Of a stretch of 64,000 nt of DNA, positions 8,028 through 15,759 are shown piece after piece. The notes beneath the pieces were generated by a model that was not told where the DNA came from, did not search any database, and was given only the letters and a program-made list of their open reading frames with translations. Position 1 is the stretch's first letter. Each line of letters begins with the position of its first letter. The translations under genes were made by a program, and so were the position numbers. The stretch is from JADJVL01 sp046331545 (GTDB lineage Bacteria > Acidobacteriota > Holophagae > Holophagales > Holophagaceae), in contig JAXLQR010000002.1 of assembly GCA_046331545.1 (NCBI GenBank), positions 310,001-374,000 of the forward strand, written 5' to 3'.

Positions 8028-8831
8028 ATGGCCATTCCCGAGACGCATCCCAACCAGATGACCTTCTGGGAGCACCTGCAGGAGCTGCGGGTGCGCCTCA
8101 CCCGGGGCCTGCTCGGGATCGTGGTGGGCTTCGCCCTGACCTACGCCTACCGCTTCAAGCTGTGGGCCTGGGCCCAGCGACCCTTCCTGGAGGCCATGGC
8201 CCACCAGACCAAGAAGCCCATCGCGGAGCTCCAGCCCTGGGCCTACACGGACCTGGCGGAGCCCTTCTTCAGCCTCATGCGGCTGTCCCTGTGGGCGGCG
8301 GGCTTCCTGGTGGCGCCCTTCCTCTTCTACCAGCTCTGGGCCTTCATCCGGCCCGGCCTCCTGCCCCGGGAACGGCGCTTCGTGATCCCCTTCGTCCTGG
8401 TCACCAGCGCCATGTTCCTCCTCGGCGCGGGCTTCGCGTACAAGTACGCCATCACGCTGCTGGGGGACATCCTCTTCCAGGAGGCCAGCCAGGCCGCCCT
8501 GCGGGCGAACCTGCACATCGACAGCTACCTGGACCTCTTCCTCTACACCCTGCTGATCACCGGCCTCCTCTTCGAGCTCCCGGTGCTCTTCTTCTTCCTC
8601 GCCAAGTTCCGCCTGGTCACCACGCGCTGGATGCTGAAGTACTGGCGCCACGCCACCGTGCTCATCATCTTCGTCTCCGCCTTCCTGACGCCGGGGGACC
8701 TGGTGGTGACCACCATCTTCTTCAGCGTCATCCTGCTGGGGCTCTACTTCCTGTCGGTGCTGGTGGTCTGGTTCGCGCAGCCGAAGGCGCCGCCCGCCGA
8801 GCCTCCGGCGGACCCCGGGGAGCCCGCCTAG
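8028..8831 (+). CDS. tatC: Sec-independent protein translocase TatC
   Basis: 267-residue polytopic inner-membrane subunit that recognises twin-arginine signal peptides. The N-terminal cytoplasmic motif MTFWEHLQELRVRL is diagnostic of TatC, with the conserved Glu in HL-ELR. Six hydrophobic segments follow, including the region with FVLVTSAMFLLGAGFAYKY and the conserved FLTPGD motif near residue 225. The Pro/Ala-rich C-terminus is cytoplasmic. Its stop codon overlaps that of the convergent DoxX-like gene (shared CTAG). Confidence 0.95.
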   Translation: MAIPETHPNQMTFWEHLQELRVRLTRGLLGIVVGFALTYAYRFKLWAWAQRPFLEAMAHQTKKPIAELQPWAYTDLAEPFFSLMRLSLWAAGFLVAPFLFYQLWAFIRPGLLPRERRFVIPFVLVTSAMFLLGAGFAYKYAITLLGDILFQEASQAALRANLHIDSYLDLFLYTLLITGLLFELPVLFFFLAKFRLVTTRWMLKYWRHATVLIIFVSAFLTPGDLVVTTIFFSVILLGLYFLSVLVVWFAQPKAPPAEPPADPGEPA

Positions 8832-9184
8832 CCTCGCCCGAGGGCGCCTTTCCCGCCCCCGCCAACCATCAAGGCCAGGGTGGCGCAGAAGGTGAGCAGC
8901 TCGTGACGCAGGGCCGCGGGATTCACCCCGCGGACCAGTGCCTGGACCACGGGCCAGCCGTGGAGCGCCAGCAGCGGAAGGCAGGCCGCGGTCATCCAGA
9001 CCCCGAGCATCACCAGGAGCCCGCAGACGCCTTGCAGGATCAGCAGGCCCCAGCCCAGGGCCCGCGGCAGGGTGACCGGGCCATGCGCATGGACGAGCTG
9101 CGTCAGCGCCGAGGCCGTGAACAGGAAGCCCACCGCGACGCGGAGGATGAGGAGGGCCCAGGCGGTTCGGGTTTGGGTGCACAT
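8828..9184 (-). CDS. DoxX-like small membrane protein
   Basis: 118-residue membrane protein with four predicted helices. The first reads ALLILRVAVGFLFTASALTQL, like the opening helix of DoxX-family proteins (LL-R-A-G-LF). Later segments are LGWGLLILQGVCGLLVMLGVW, ACLPLLALHGWPVV and a C-terminal LLTFCATLALMVGGGG. DoxX-type proteins are linked to redox or thiosulfate handling in some bacteria; no function can be assigned here. ATG at 9184 gives the natural N-terminus. It lies 58 bp downstream of the LytTR regulator on the same strand and could be cotranscribed with it. Confidence 0.6.
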   Translation of the reverse strand: MCTQTRTAWALLILRVAVGFLFTASALTQLVHAHGPVTLPRALGWGLLILQGVCGLLVMLGVWMTAACLPLLALHGWPVVQALVRGVNPAALRHELLTFCATLALMVGGGGKGALGRG

Positions 9185-9242
9185 ACGGCATCGTAGCCGG
9201 GGTCGGAATGGCATCAGGCCTTCAGGCCTCCTCTGGGCCGCC

Positions 9243-9977
9243 TCACTCAATCCCCAGTCTCTTCCGCATTTCGCGAGTGGCCGTGCGGCTGACCTCCAGG
9301 TCCATCCCCTCTGCGACACGGACCGCGGCCCTGCCGCCGAAGAGGGGACGGAACCCGAGCACGGCTTCCAGGCGCAGGAGGAGATGGCGCTGGATGCGCA
9401 TCAGTCCCGAAGCGGGAAGCGCCTCCTCGACCTCCTTCAAGGCGTTCCACTCGGTTTCGAACTTCTTCCCCCCGGAGTAGGCGAAGACCTGGTTGTCGAT
9501 AACTTCGAAGTGCGTGATCCGGCGGAGATCAAGGAAGACGTAACCTTCGCCCGCCTTCACCGGCACGCGCTCCGGCCCAGAGGTCAGGGGCTTCAAGTCC
9601 ACTTCGCTGAGCCGCGGCACCAGCCGGGATTGCAGCCGCTCGAGGCTCTTCTGGAGGCGGTCCTCGTAGACCGGCTTGAGGATGTAGTCCACGGCCGCCA
9701 GCTCGAAGGCCCGGACCGCGTGCTCCGAGAAGGCCGTGACGAAGATGGTGGGGGGCGCATCCTGGATCTCGGCGAAAACCTCCAGCCCCGAGAGGCCCGG
9801 CATCTGGATGTCGAGGAAGAGGGCATCGGGCCGGTGCCCCTTCTTCAGCCACTGGATGAGCGAGGAACCGCTCCGGAACTCGCCGGCGATCTCGCAACCG
9901 GCCTGGTGGAGCATGCGGCTCAGCCGCTCCCTGGCCAGGGGCTCGTCCTCAGCGATGGCTACCTTCAGCGTGCCCAC
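9243..9977 (-). CDS. LytTR-family response regulator
   Basis: 244-residue two-component regulator. The receiver domain (residues 1-120) has the acidic pair EDEP, phospho-acceptor Asp in LFLDIQMPGLSG (about residue 56), Thr in FVTAFSEHAV and Lys in YILKPV. The C-terminal LytTR DNA-binding domain (about 140-240) shows the typical late block GLMRIQRHLLLRLEAV. LytTR regulators often control peptide-bacteriocin, quorum-sensing or surface functions. The GTG start at 9977 lies inside the 3' end of the kinase gene (29-bp overlap), so the pair is translationally linked. Likely targets include the upstream peptide genes, by inference. Confidence 0.93.
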   Translation of the reverse strand: MGTLKVAIAEDEPLARERLSRMLHQAGCEIAGEFRSGSSLIQWLKKGHRPDALFLDIQMPGLSGLEVFAEIQDAPPTIFVTAFSEHAVRAFELAAVDYILKPVYEDRLQKSLERLQSRLVPRLSEVDLKPLTSGPERVPVKAGEGYVFLDLRRITHFEVIDNQVFAYSGGKKFETEWNALKEVEEALPASGLMRIQRHLLLRLEAVLGFRPLFGGRAAVRVAEGMDLEVSRTATREMRKRLGIE

Positions 9978-11031
9978 GGATGCCGTGCCCCCTGGAAAGG
10001 TCGATCGAGATTACCGCTGAAACACCGCCATCGCGCCCCTCCAGTGTGAAGGAGGCCGCGCCGGCATAGGCAGCCGCCAGCCGAGCCCGGAGGTTTTTCA
10101 GGCCGATCCCCTTCCGCGCCTTCGGAGCGCCGAGGGCCTCGCCCGAATTCCAGACCTCCAGGATGAGGGCCTGCCCCTCGCTCCGGGCCCGGATCCGCAG
10201 TTTCCCGCCTTCCTCATGGGGGGCCACACCGTGCTTGATGGCGTTCTCCACGAGGGGCTGGAGGAGGAGGGGGATCACCTCGATGCCGTCCAGACCCTCC
10301 GCCCACTCCCACTGGAGGTCAAGGCGATCGCCCAGACGCATGGATTCGATGGCGAGATAGTTCTCGACCATCATCCGCTCCTCCCCGAGGGGGATGGTGC
10401 CCGTCTCCGACACGTCCAGGAGCTGGCGTAGGAGATCCGATAGGTTGCGAACCGTCCGCTCCGCCGCGGGAGGATCCTTCAGGATCAGCTCCGCCACCCC
10501 GTTCAGCGCGTTGAACAGGACGTGGGGGTGGAGCTGGCTCTGCAGCAGGCGCGTCCGGGCCATGCGGGCATCCTCCTCGGCGAGCTGTTTCTTCCGCTCC
10601 TCGTGCTCCCGGATGGCCACCAGGGACCCGATGATCATCATGAGTGGCGCCGTGACGGCGATGTTGTAGGAGATGTAGCCCTGAGGGAAGGGACGACCCA
10701 TCCAGCGGTAGTTCAGCCAGGTGAGCACCATCTGGAGACCGACTAGGCCTTCGATGAAGAGGAATGCCTGAATCGCCCCGCGCCGCAACGAGGGGGTTCC
10801 CCCAACGAGTCCGTCCCATTGCCAAGGGATGGGCGCCAGCCAGGCAAAACCGCCTAGGAGCAGAGCCATGGACCCGAAGGTGTCGTAGTAATCGCCTGGA
10901 TGGCGTAGATTCCCGAACCAGCGCGGGGAATCCGCGGCGATGTATAGGAGATAGAAAGTGAGAACGGCCCACGCGATGGTGGGCCGCTTGAGTCGCCGGA
11001 CCAGTGCGATCCGAACTTCGCGGATGGTCAT
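9949..11031 (-). CDS. LytS/YehU-type sensor histidine kinase
   Basis: 360-residue membrane histidine kinase partnering the downstream LytTR regulator. The N-terminal half (residues 15-150) has about four membrane helices and no extracellular domain of note, as in peptide- or membrane-sensing kinases. The phospho-acceptor His lies in the His_kinase box LQSQLHPHVLFNALNG (about residue 190). The ATPase domain has PLLLQPLVENAIKHGV (N box) and KGIGLKNLRARL (G box). ATG at 11031 is chosen because it places a short basic N-terminus before the first helix. It begins 65 bp after the stop of the proximal precursor-peptide gene on the same strand. Confidence 0.9.
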   Translation of the reverse strand: MTIREVRIALVRRLKRPTIAWAVLTFYLLYIAADSPRWFGNLRHPGDYYDTFGSMALLLGGFAWLAPIPWQWDGLVGGTPSLRRGAIQAFLFIEGLVGLQMVLTWLNYRWMGRPFPQGYISYNIAVTAPLMMIIGSLVAIREHEERKKQLAEEDARMARTRLLQSQLHPHVLFNALNGVAELILKDPPAAERTVRNLSDLLRQLLDVSETGTIPLGEERMMVENYLAIESMRLGDRLDLQWEWAEGLDGIEVIPLLLQPLVENAIKHGVAPHEEGGKLRIRARSEGQALILEVWNSGEALGAPKARKGIGLKNLRARLAAAYAGAASFTLEGRDGGVSAVISIDLSRGHGIRGHAEGSHR

Positions 11032-11096
11032 CCACTGGATCCAGCAGGAGTGGCGGTCATCATCCGAAGTGCCTCCCGGGACCGACTCCCACCAGC

Positions 11097-11327
11097 TCAC
11101 TCTTGCTTGCAGGTCGGGCGGGTCGCCGTCGTGATCGTGCAGCCGCCTGACGGCTGGCAGGCGCATGAGGCTTCCTGGCAATCCAAGGCGGAGTCGCAGT
11201 ACTGTGCGGTTCCGCTTTGGCAAATGGTCGGCTTTGTCAGTTCCCCACCGATGATAGTTCCCGCTGCGCGGTGGTTGAGGACGCGGAGCGTCTCGCGGTT
11301 CAGAGTGAGTTTCTTGTTCGCGCTCAT
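11097..11327 (-). CDS. Lanthipeptide-like RiPP precursor, proximal
   Basis: 76-residue peptide with a two-part precursor layout. Residues 5-18 (KKLTLNRETLRVLN) match the leader pattern of the class I lanthipeptide precursors common in Bacteroidota and Acidobacteriota (K-L-x-L-x-K/R-E-T-L-x-x-L). An IIGGE segment near residues 25-29 could be the leader cleavage site. The 45-residue core carries seven Cys and many Ser/Thr (CDSALDCQEASCACQPSGGC), suiting lanthionine rings or disulfides. It shares the leader but not the core with the gene 133 bp upstream and precedes the kinase by 65 bp. No LanB, LanC, LanM, radical-SAM or peptidase-ABC gene is in the window. Modification is therefore inferred from the leader alone. 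Confidence 0.7.
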   Translation of the reverse strand: MSANKKLTLNRETLRVLNHRAAGTIIGGELTKPTICQSGTAQYCDSALDCQEASCACQPSGGCTITTATRPTCKQE

Positions 11328-11460
11328 GGATCCATCCCAGGAAAGGTCACCTGCTGGGCAACGAGGCTTTAGTCTAAGGGAACGAGAATGAACCTGGAAT
11401 CTCGAACAGCCTGGTCCGGGGGACCTCGGCGCCGGGCAGGTCGAAGACCACCGTTGATCC

Positions 11461-11724
11461 TTAACAGCCGGCGTAGGTTGTGCACTTGGTGGTGTTGCAG
11501 TAGGCCTGGCCGGTCATGACAACACAGACGGTGGGTTCTGCAGTGGGCGGAGGCAGCGTCACTCCACAGTCGATACCTGCGGTAGTCGGGCAATTGACCG
11601 TGTCAGGACACAGGTTGCACGCGCTGAATGCACTTCCAGCGGTGGTGCCGGCACCAACTACGTTCTGGGAATCTCCGTGAGTGAGCCTCATCAAAGTTTC
11701 TTTTTTTAGAGTGAGTTTCTTCAT
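11461..11724 (-). CDS. Lanthipeptide-like RiPP precursor, distal
   Basis: 87-residue peptide starting MKKLTLKKETLMRLT, nearly the same leader motif as the downstream precursor, followed by NVVGAG (residues 21-26), a plausible leader boundary. The core of about 60 residues has eight Cys, over a dozen Thr/Ser and a Pro-rich centre (TLPPPTAEPT), and ends CNTTKCTTYAGC. An AAGGAAC-type ribosome site lies about 9 nt before the ATG. It is the first gene of the leftward set peptide-peptide-kinase-regulator. Local G+C is well below the window average, which may indicate acquisition. The core's biology (antimicrobial, signal or scaffold) is unknown. Confidence 0.7.
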   Translation of the reverse strand: MKKLTLKKETLMRLTHGDSQNVVGAGTTAGSAFSACNLCPDTVNCPTTAGIDCGVTLPPPTAEPTVCVVMTGQAYCNTTKCTTYAGC

Positions 11725-11998
11725 GGCTGTTCCTTGTCAGGAAGGGCCCCGCGATTCGCAGGGAGGGTTGACGAAGTCCAGTCACCTCAGAAGAGGCGAT
11801 CAAGAGGTTCCGGGAGAACTTATGCGCCGCAATGCCGCTTATAACAGCCCTGGTAACAACGTGTTCCCCTGGACTGAGGATAAGGTTGGCACCCCACCAA
11901 GCTCCATGCCATGTCTTCCGATCGAACAGCTTCAAGTGAGCACCGAACGGTCGGGAAACCAGATTGAACGGTCGCTGGCTCTGCGTATTCTCGATCCA
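11725..11998. promoter_or_regulatory. Upstream region of the peptide-kinase operon
   Basis: 274-bp gap, lower in G+C than the flanking genes, between the leftward peptide operon and the rightward HAD gene. It must hold the promoters for both. Reading leftward, an AT-rich TGTTATAAG near 11850 is a possible -10 element, but no convincing -35 or paired LytTR-type direct repeat could be fixed by eye. No coding signal was seen. Confidence 0.35.
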
Positions 11999-12751
11999 AT
12001 GGATCCCTTCCATGGCCTGTCGGTGATCCGCACCTCGCCCCCCATCCGAACCCTCGCCTTCGACGCCGACGACACGCTCTGGCGGCACCAGGACCTCTTC
12101 GAGGACACGCAGGCGCGCTTCTTCGAGCTCCTGCGGGACTTCCATGACGAGGACTGGATCGCGGCGCGACTCCACGAGGCGGAGATGCGCAACCTGCGGC
12201 TCTACGGCTACGGGGTGAAGGGCTTCATGCTCTCCATGGTGGAGACCGCCATCGAGCTCACGGAGGGCCGCATCGGGGGGGCGGAGATCCAGCGGGTGCT
12301 CGACCTCGGCAAGGGCATGCTGGACCATCCCATCCAGCTCATGCCCGGCGCCGCGGAGGTCCTGGCGGGGCTGGCGGAGCGCTACGAGCTGATGGTGATC
12401 ACCAAGGGCGACCTCTTCGACCAGGAGACGAAGGTGGCCCGGTCGGGCCTGGGCGCCCACTTCAAGGCCGTGGAGGTGGTGAGCGAGAAGGACGCCGCGG
12501 CCTACGCGGGGATCCTGAGGCGCCACGGCATCGGCCCGGCCCACTTCCTGATGGTGGGCAACTCCCTGAAGTCCGACGTGCTCCCGGTCCTCGAGATCGG
12601 CGCCCGGGCCGTCCACGTGCCCTACGAGCTGCAGTGGTCCCACGACCGGGTCGCGGACGTCAGCGCCTCGAGCCACGGCTACCTCGAGATCGCCAGCCTG
12701 GCGGAGCTGCCGGCCCTGCTCGAGGACCTGGAGGCAGGCCCGGAGGATTGA
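11999..12751 (+). CDS. HAD-superfamily hydrolase
   Basis: 250-residue haloacid dehalogenase-type phosphatase. Motif I is FDADDTLW, with nucleophile Asp22 and acid Asp24. Motif II is the Thr in LMVITKGD, motif III is the Lys in VSEKDAAAY, and motif IV is MVGNSLKSDV. The DADDTLW form and cap size resemble the subgroup annotated as HAD hydrolases with YjjG-like caps; the substrate is unknown. No strong ribosome site precedes ATG 11999, and a GTG at 12023 would also keep every motif. It is a single gene between the peptide operon and the hydroxybutyryl-CoA dehydrogenase. Confidence 0.85.
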   Translation: MDPFHGLSVIRTSPPIRTLAFDADDTLWRHQDLFEDTQARFFELLRDFHDEDWIAARLHEAEMRNLRLYGYGVKGFMLSMVETAIELTEGRIGGAEIQRVLDLGKGMLDHPIQLMPGAAEVLAGLAERYELMVITKGDLFDQETKVARSGLGAHFKAVEVVSEKDAAAYAGILRRHGIGPAHFLMVGNSLKSDVLPVLEIGARAVHVPYELQWSHDRVADVSASSHGYLEIASLAELPALLEDLEAGPED

Positions 12752-12822
12752 CCGACCTCACGGGACCCGGGCTGGGGCGGTCGCGCGGCCACCGCTATGC
12801 TTGAAGGTCCTGGAGGCTTCCC

Positions 12823-13701
12823 ATGAGCACGATCAAGACCATCGGCGTCGTCGGCGCGGGACAGATGGGCAACGGCATCGCCCACGTTTTCGCGAGCGCG
12901 GGCTTCAGCGTCCTGATGCAGGACATCTCGGCGGATTTCGCCGCCAAGGGCGTGGCCACCATCTCGAAGAACCTCCAGCGGGGCGTGGACAAGGGGAAGA
13001 TGACGGCCGACGAGAAGGACGCCATCCTCGCCCGCATCCGCACCACCACGGACCTCGCGGACTTCAAGGACGTGGACTTCGCCGTGGAGGCCGCCACCGA
13101 GAAGTGGGAGGTCAAGAAGCAGATCTTCGAGACCCTGGACGCCACCTGCCGGGCCGGCGTCATCCTCGCGTCCAACACCAGCTCCATCTCCATCACCAAG
13201 CTCGCCGCGGTGACGAAGCGCCCCGAGGGCTTCATCGGCATGCACTTCATGAACCCCGTGCCGGTGATGCAACTCATCGAGGTCATCCGCGGCATCGCGA
13301 CGTCGGACGAGACCCACGCCACGGTGATGGAGCTCTCCAGGAAGCTCGGCAAGACGCCCCTGGTCTGCAACGACAGCCCGGGCTTCATCTCCAACCGCGT
13401 GCTGCTGCCCATGCTCAACGAGGCCATCTTCGCCCTGCACGAGGGCATCGCCGGCGTCGAGGAGATCGACGGCATCATGAAGCTGGGCATGAACCACCCC
13501 ATGGGCCCGCTCACCCTGGCGGACTTCATCGGCCTCGACACCTGCCTCTTCATCCTCAACGTGCTGCACGAGGGCCTCGGCGATCCCAAGTACCGCCCCT
13601 GCCCCCTGCTCAAGAAGATGGTGGACGCCGGCTGGCACGGGAAGAAGAGCGGCCGCGGCTTCTACGACTACCGCGGCGAGAAGCCCGTCCCGGCGGTGTA
13701 G
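12823..13701 (+). CDS. 3-hydroxybutyryl-CoA dehydrogenase
   Basis: 292-residue NAD(P)-dependent dehydrogenase interconverting 3-hydroxybutyryl-CoA and acetoacetyl-CoA, in butyrate-type or beta-oxidation metabolism. The Rossmann motif is VVGAGQMGNGIAHVFA. The catalytic segments SNTSSISIT, HFMNPVPVMQLIEVI (catalytic His and Glu) and NDSPGFISNRVL are intact, and the C-terminal domain has MNHPMGPLTLADFIGLD. GGAGG lies 7 nt before the ATG. It stands alone at 13 kb. A degenerate paralogue occurs at 30.8 kb and a thiolase at 48 kb. Confidence 0.95.
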   Translation: MSTIKTIGVVGAGQMGNGIAHVFASAGFSVLMQDISADFAAKGVATISKNLQRGVDKGKMTADEKDAILARIRTTTDLADFKDVDFAVEAATEKWEVKKQIFETLDATCRAGVILASNTSSISITKLAAVTKRPEGFIGMHFMNPVPVMQLIEVIRGIATSDETHATVMELSRKLGKTPLVCNDSPGFISNRVLLPMLNEAIFALHEGIAGVEEIDGIMKLGMNHPMGPLTLADFIGLDTCLFILNVLHEGLGDPKYRPCPLLKKMVDAGWHGKKSGRGFYDYRGEKPVPAV

Positions 13702-13708
13702 TCGCCCT

Positions 13709-14482
13709 TCAGCTCCGGTAGCCCGGATTCATCCGGTCCAGTCGCCGCAGGAGCCCCGGCCAGGCCAGGGCTCCCGGGCTCTGGCCCAGCGTCGCCTGCT
13801 TCGAGGCCTCCCGCGCGCCGGCGAGGATCTCCGGGGCGATGTCGACGAGCTCGGCCCCGCCCGCCTGGGCGCGGACCTGGATGGCGCAGGCCGTCTCGAA
13901 CATGTAGAGGTTCAGGAAGGCGTCCGCCACCGCGCGGCCGACGACGAGGAGGCCGTGGTTGCGCAGCAGGAGGAAGGCCGCCCGGCCCAGGTCCGCGGCC
14001 AGCCGCGCCTTCTCGTCCTCCCGCAGGGCGATGCCCTCGTAGTCGTGGACGCCATAACTCGACAGGACGAAGGTGGCCTTCTGGCTCACGGGCAGCACAC
14101 CGGCCCGCTGGGCCGCCACCGAGGACCCGAAGGGCGAGTGGGTGTGCATGACGCAATGGGCGTCCTCCCGCGCGGCGTGGATCGCGCTGTGGATGGTGAA
14201 GCCCGCGGGGTTCACCGGAAAGGGCGAGTCGTCGAGCTTGCGCCCTTCCTGGTCCACGCGCACCAGGCTCGAGGCCGTGATCTCCTCGAAGAGCAGGCCG
14301 TAGGGGTTGATGAGGAACTGGTCCGAGGTGCCGGGCACGCGGGCGCTGAGGTGGGTGAAGACCAGGTCGTCCCAGCCGAACAGGGCCACGAGGCGGTAGG
14401 CCGCGGCCAGGTCCACGCGGACTCGCCACTCCTCGGGGGAGACCTTGTCCATGAGGCTCGGGATCGGCATGGCATCGCTCAT
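13709..14482 (-). CDS. Class II aldolase/adducin family protein
   Basis: 257-residue zinc-dependent class II aldolase-fold protein. The metal ligands are visible as HTHSPFG (about residue 110) and LRNHGLLVVG (about 170), with TFTHLS-like and INPYGLLFEEI segments before them. The family includes fuculose-phosphate aldolases and decarboxylases. The members closest in style (adducin-like, with a W-R-DLAAAYRL start) are often of unknown substrate. Its ATG overlaps the stop of the upstream exporter gene by one base (TGATG), so the two are translated together. Confidence 0.8.
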   Translation of the reverse strand: MSDAMPIPSLMDKVSPEEWRVRVDLAAAYRLVALFGWDDLVFTHLSARVPGTSDQFLINPYGLLFEEITASSLVRVDQEGRKLDDSPFPVNPAGFTIHSAIHAAREDAHCVMHTHSPFGSSVAAQRAGVLPVSQKATFVLSSYGVHDYEGIALREDEKARLAADLGRAAFLLLRNHGLLVVGRAVADAFLNLYMFETACAIQVRAQAGGAELVDIAPEILAGAREASKQATLGQSPGALAWPGLLRRLDRMNPGYRS

Positions 14483-15699
14483 CAGAGTCCTTTCCGCGGC
14501 GGCACCACCGCGTTGGCGAGGCTGAGCCCCATCACCAGGGCCACGGCGAGGAAGACCATGCGGAAGGCGGTCTGGATGCCCACCTCGGTCTCCCCCATGG
14601 AGAGGAAGGCCAGCCCCCGGAAGCCCACGGAGCCGGGCACGAGCACGAGGAGGCCGGGCAGCTGCATGATCTGGTTGGGCAGGCGGGTGGCGCGGGCGAA
14701 CAGGTTCGCGGCGAGGCCCAGCACCATGGCGCCGAGGCCGGCGCCCAGCTCGGGCCCCACCAGCGCCGAGCCCATGCGCGCGGCCACGAAGGCGACGAGG
14801 CAGGCCAGCAGCATCCATCCGAAGTCCTTCCGCCGGGCCTGGAAGAAGACCAGGTAGCCCGCCGGCGCCGCGGCCAGGGCGACCCACTCGGTCCACGCGG
14901 GGAGCGGCAGGGAGGGGCTCTCCTGGAAGGCGTGGGCGAGCTGGAAGGCCAGCTGGCGGCCCATGGCCACCCCGAAGGCCAGCATGAGCAGGGTCATGGC
15001 GGCATCCGTGAGCCGGCTGGAGCCCGCCACCAGGTTGCCCGTGGCGACCTCCCGGAGGGCGATGGTGAGCTTCAGGCCGGGGAGGAGGATGACGATGCTG
15101 GCCAGGGTGAGGGTGAAGGCCGCCGTGTGCGGGGCGAGGTGGGCGAGGGCCACGCCCCCGAAGCCTGCGAGGCTCGCCGCCAGCAGGACGAAGACCTCCG
15201 CCAGGGTGCGGACCCGCGCCGTGAGGAGCCCCAGGACGCCCACGGCGAACCCCAGCAGCCCGCCCAGCACCATCTCCCGCCAGCCTCCCCCGAAGAACCG
15301 CGCCGCCAGGCTGGAGGAGAGCGTGTAGGCGGCCAGGGTGGCGGCCGGACCGAAGCGGGGCTTCTCCGCCACGAGGGCCCGCACCTCCGCGGCGGCGGAC
15401 TCCAGGGGAAGGGAGCCGTCGGCCACGGCGCGCACGGTGGCCTGGATGCGCACCAGCTTGCCCAGGTCCCGCTCGCCGGGCTCGGCGCGCACCACGAAGA
15501 CCTCCCGGCCGGCGGCCGTCTTCAGCTCCGCGAAGAAGGCCGTGGGGTGGGCCAGGAAGTGGCCCTCGAGGCCCAGGCTCGCCACGACCCGCTCCATGGC
15601 CTCCTCGAAGCGGTGGGCCGGGGTGCCGAAGCTGTGCAGGGCGCGGCCCAGCTCCAGGCAGAAGGCGACTTTCTGGGCATCCTCGCCGCGCGGGTCCAT
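14482..15699 (-). CDS. ThrE-family threonine/serine exporter
   Basis: 405-residue inner-membrane protein fusing both halves of the ThrE/DUF1212-DUF3815 exporter. An N-terminal cytoplasmic domain (residues 1-115) starts with FCLELGRALHSFGTPAHRFEEAM, the conserved opening of this family. It is followed by about ten membrane helices in two blocks. The second block contains NQIMQLPGLLVLVPGSVGFRGL, like YjjB/DUF3815. Family members export threonine and serine. It is the first gene of a two-gene unit with the class II aldolase. Confidence 0.85.
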   Translation of the reverse strand: MDPRGEDAQKVAFCLELGRALHSFGTPAHRFEEAMERVVASLGLEGHFLAHPTAFFAELKTAAGREVFVVRAEPGERDLGKLVRIQATVRAVADGSLPLESAAAEVRALVAEKPRFGPAATLAAYTLSSSLAARFFGGGWREMVLGGLLGFAVGVLGLLTARVRTLAEVFVLLAASLAGFGGVALAHLAPHTAAFTLTLASIVILLPGLKLTIALREVATGNLVAGSSRLTDAAMTLLMLAFGVAMGRQLAFQLAHAFQESPSLPLPAWTEWVALAAAPAGYLVFFQARRKDFGWMLLACLVAFVAARMGSALVGPELGAGLGAMVLGLAANLFARATRLPNQIMQLPGLLVLVPGSVGFRGLAFLSMGETEVGIQTAFRMVFLAVALVMGLSLANAVVPPRKGL

Positions 15700-15759
15700 G
15701 GCACCAGCATGGCGCGGCGGGCGAGGGCCGTCAGCCCCGGGGTTCGCGGCGGGGGCGCG

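Noticed and set aside
5672..9196. 1174-codon open frame on the + strand across tolQ, ugd and tat genes
   Set aside because: Arg/Gly/Pro-rich composition with no domains; it runs antisense or out of frame to well-supported genes. Such frames are expected at 70% G+C. The same applies to the long frames at 14932-17610 and 44784-48008.
9200..9242. Terminator between the LytTR regulator and the DoxX-like gene
   Set aside because: Only a 5-bp AGGCC/GGCCT stem is present, with no U tract; too weak to call.
11369..11593. 74-residue frame overlapping the distal precursor peptide
   Set aside because: It is a different frame of the same strand with Arg/His-rich non-precursor composition; the leader-bearing frame is preferred.
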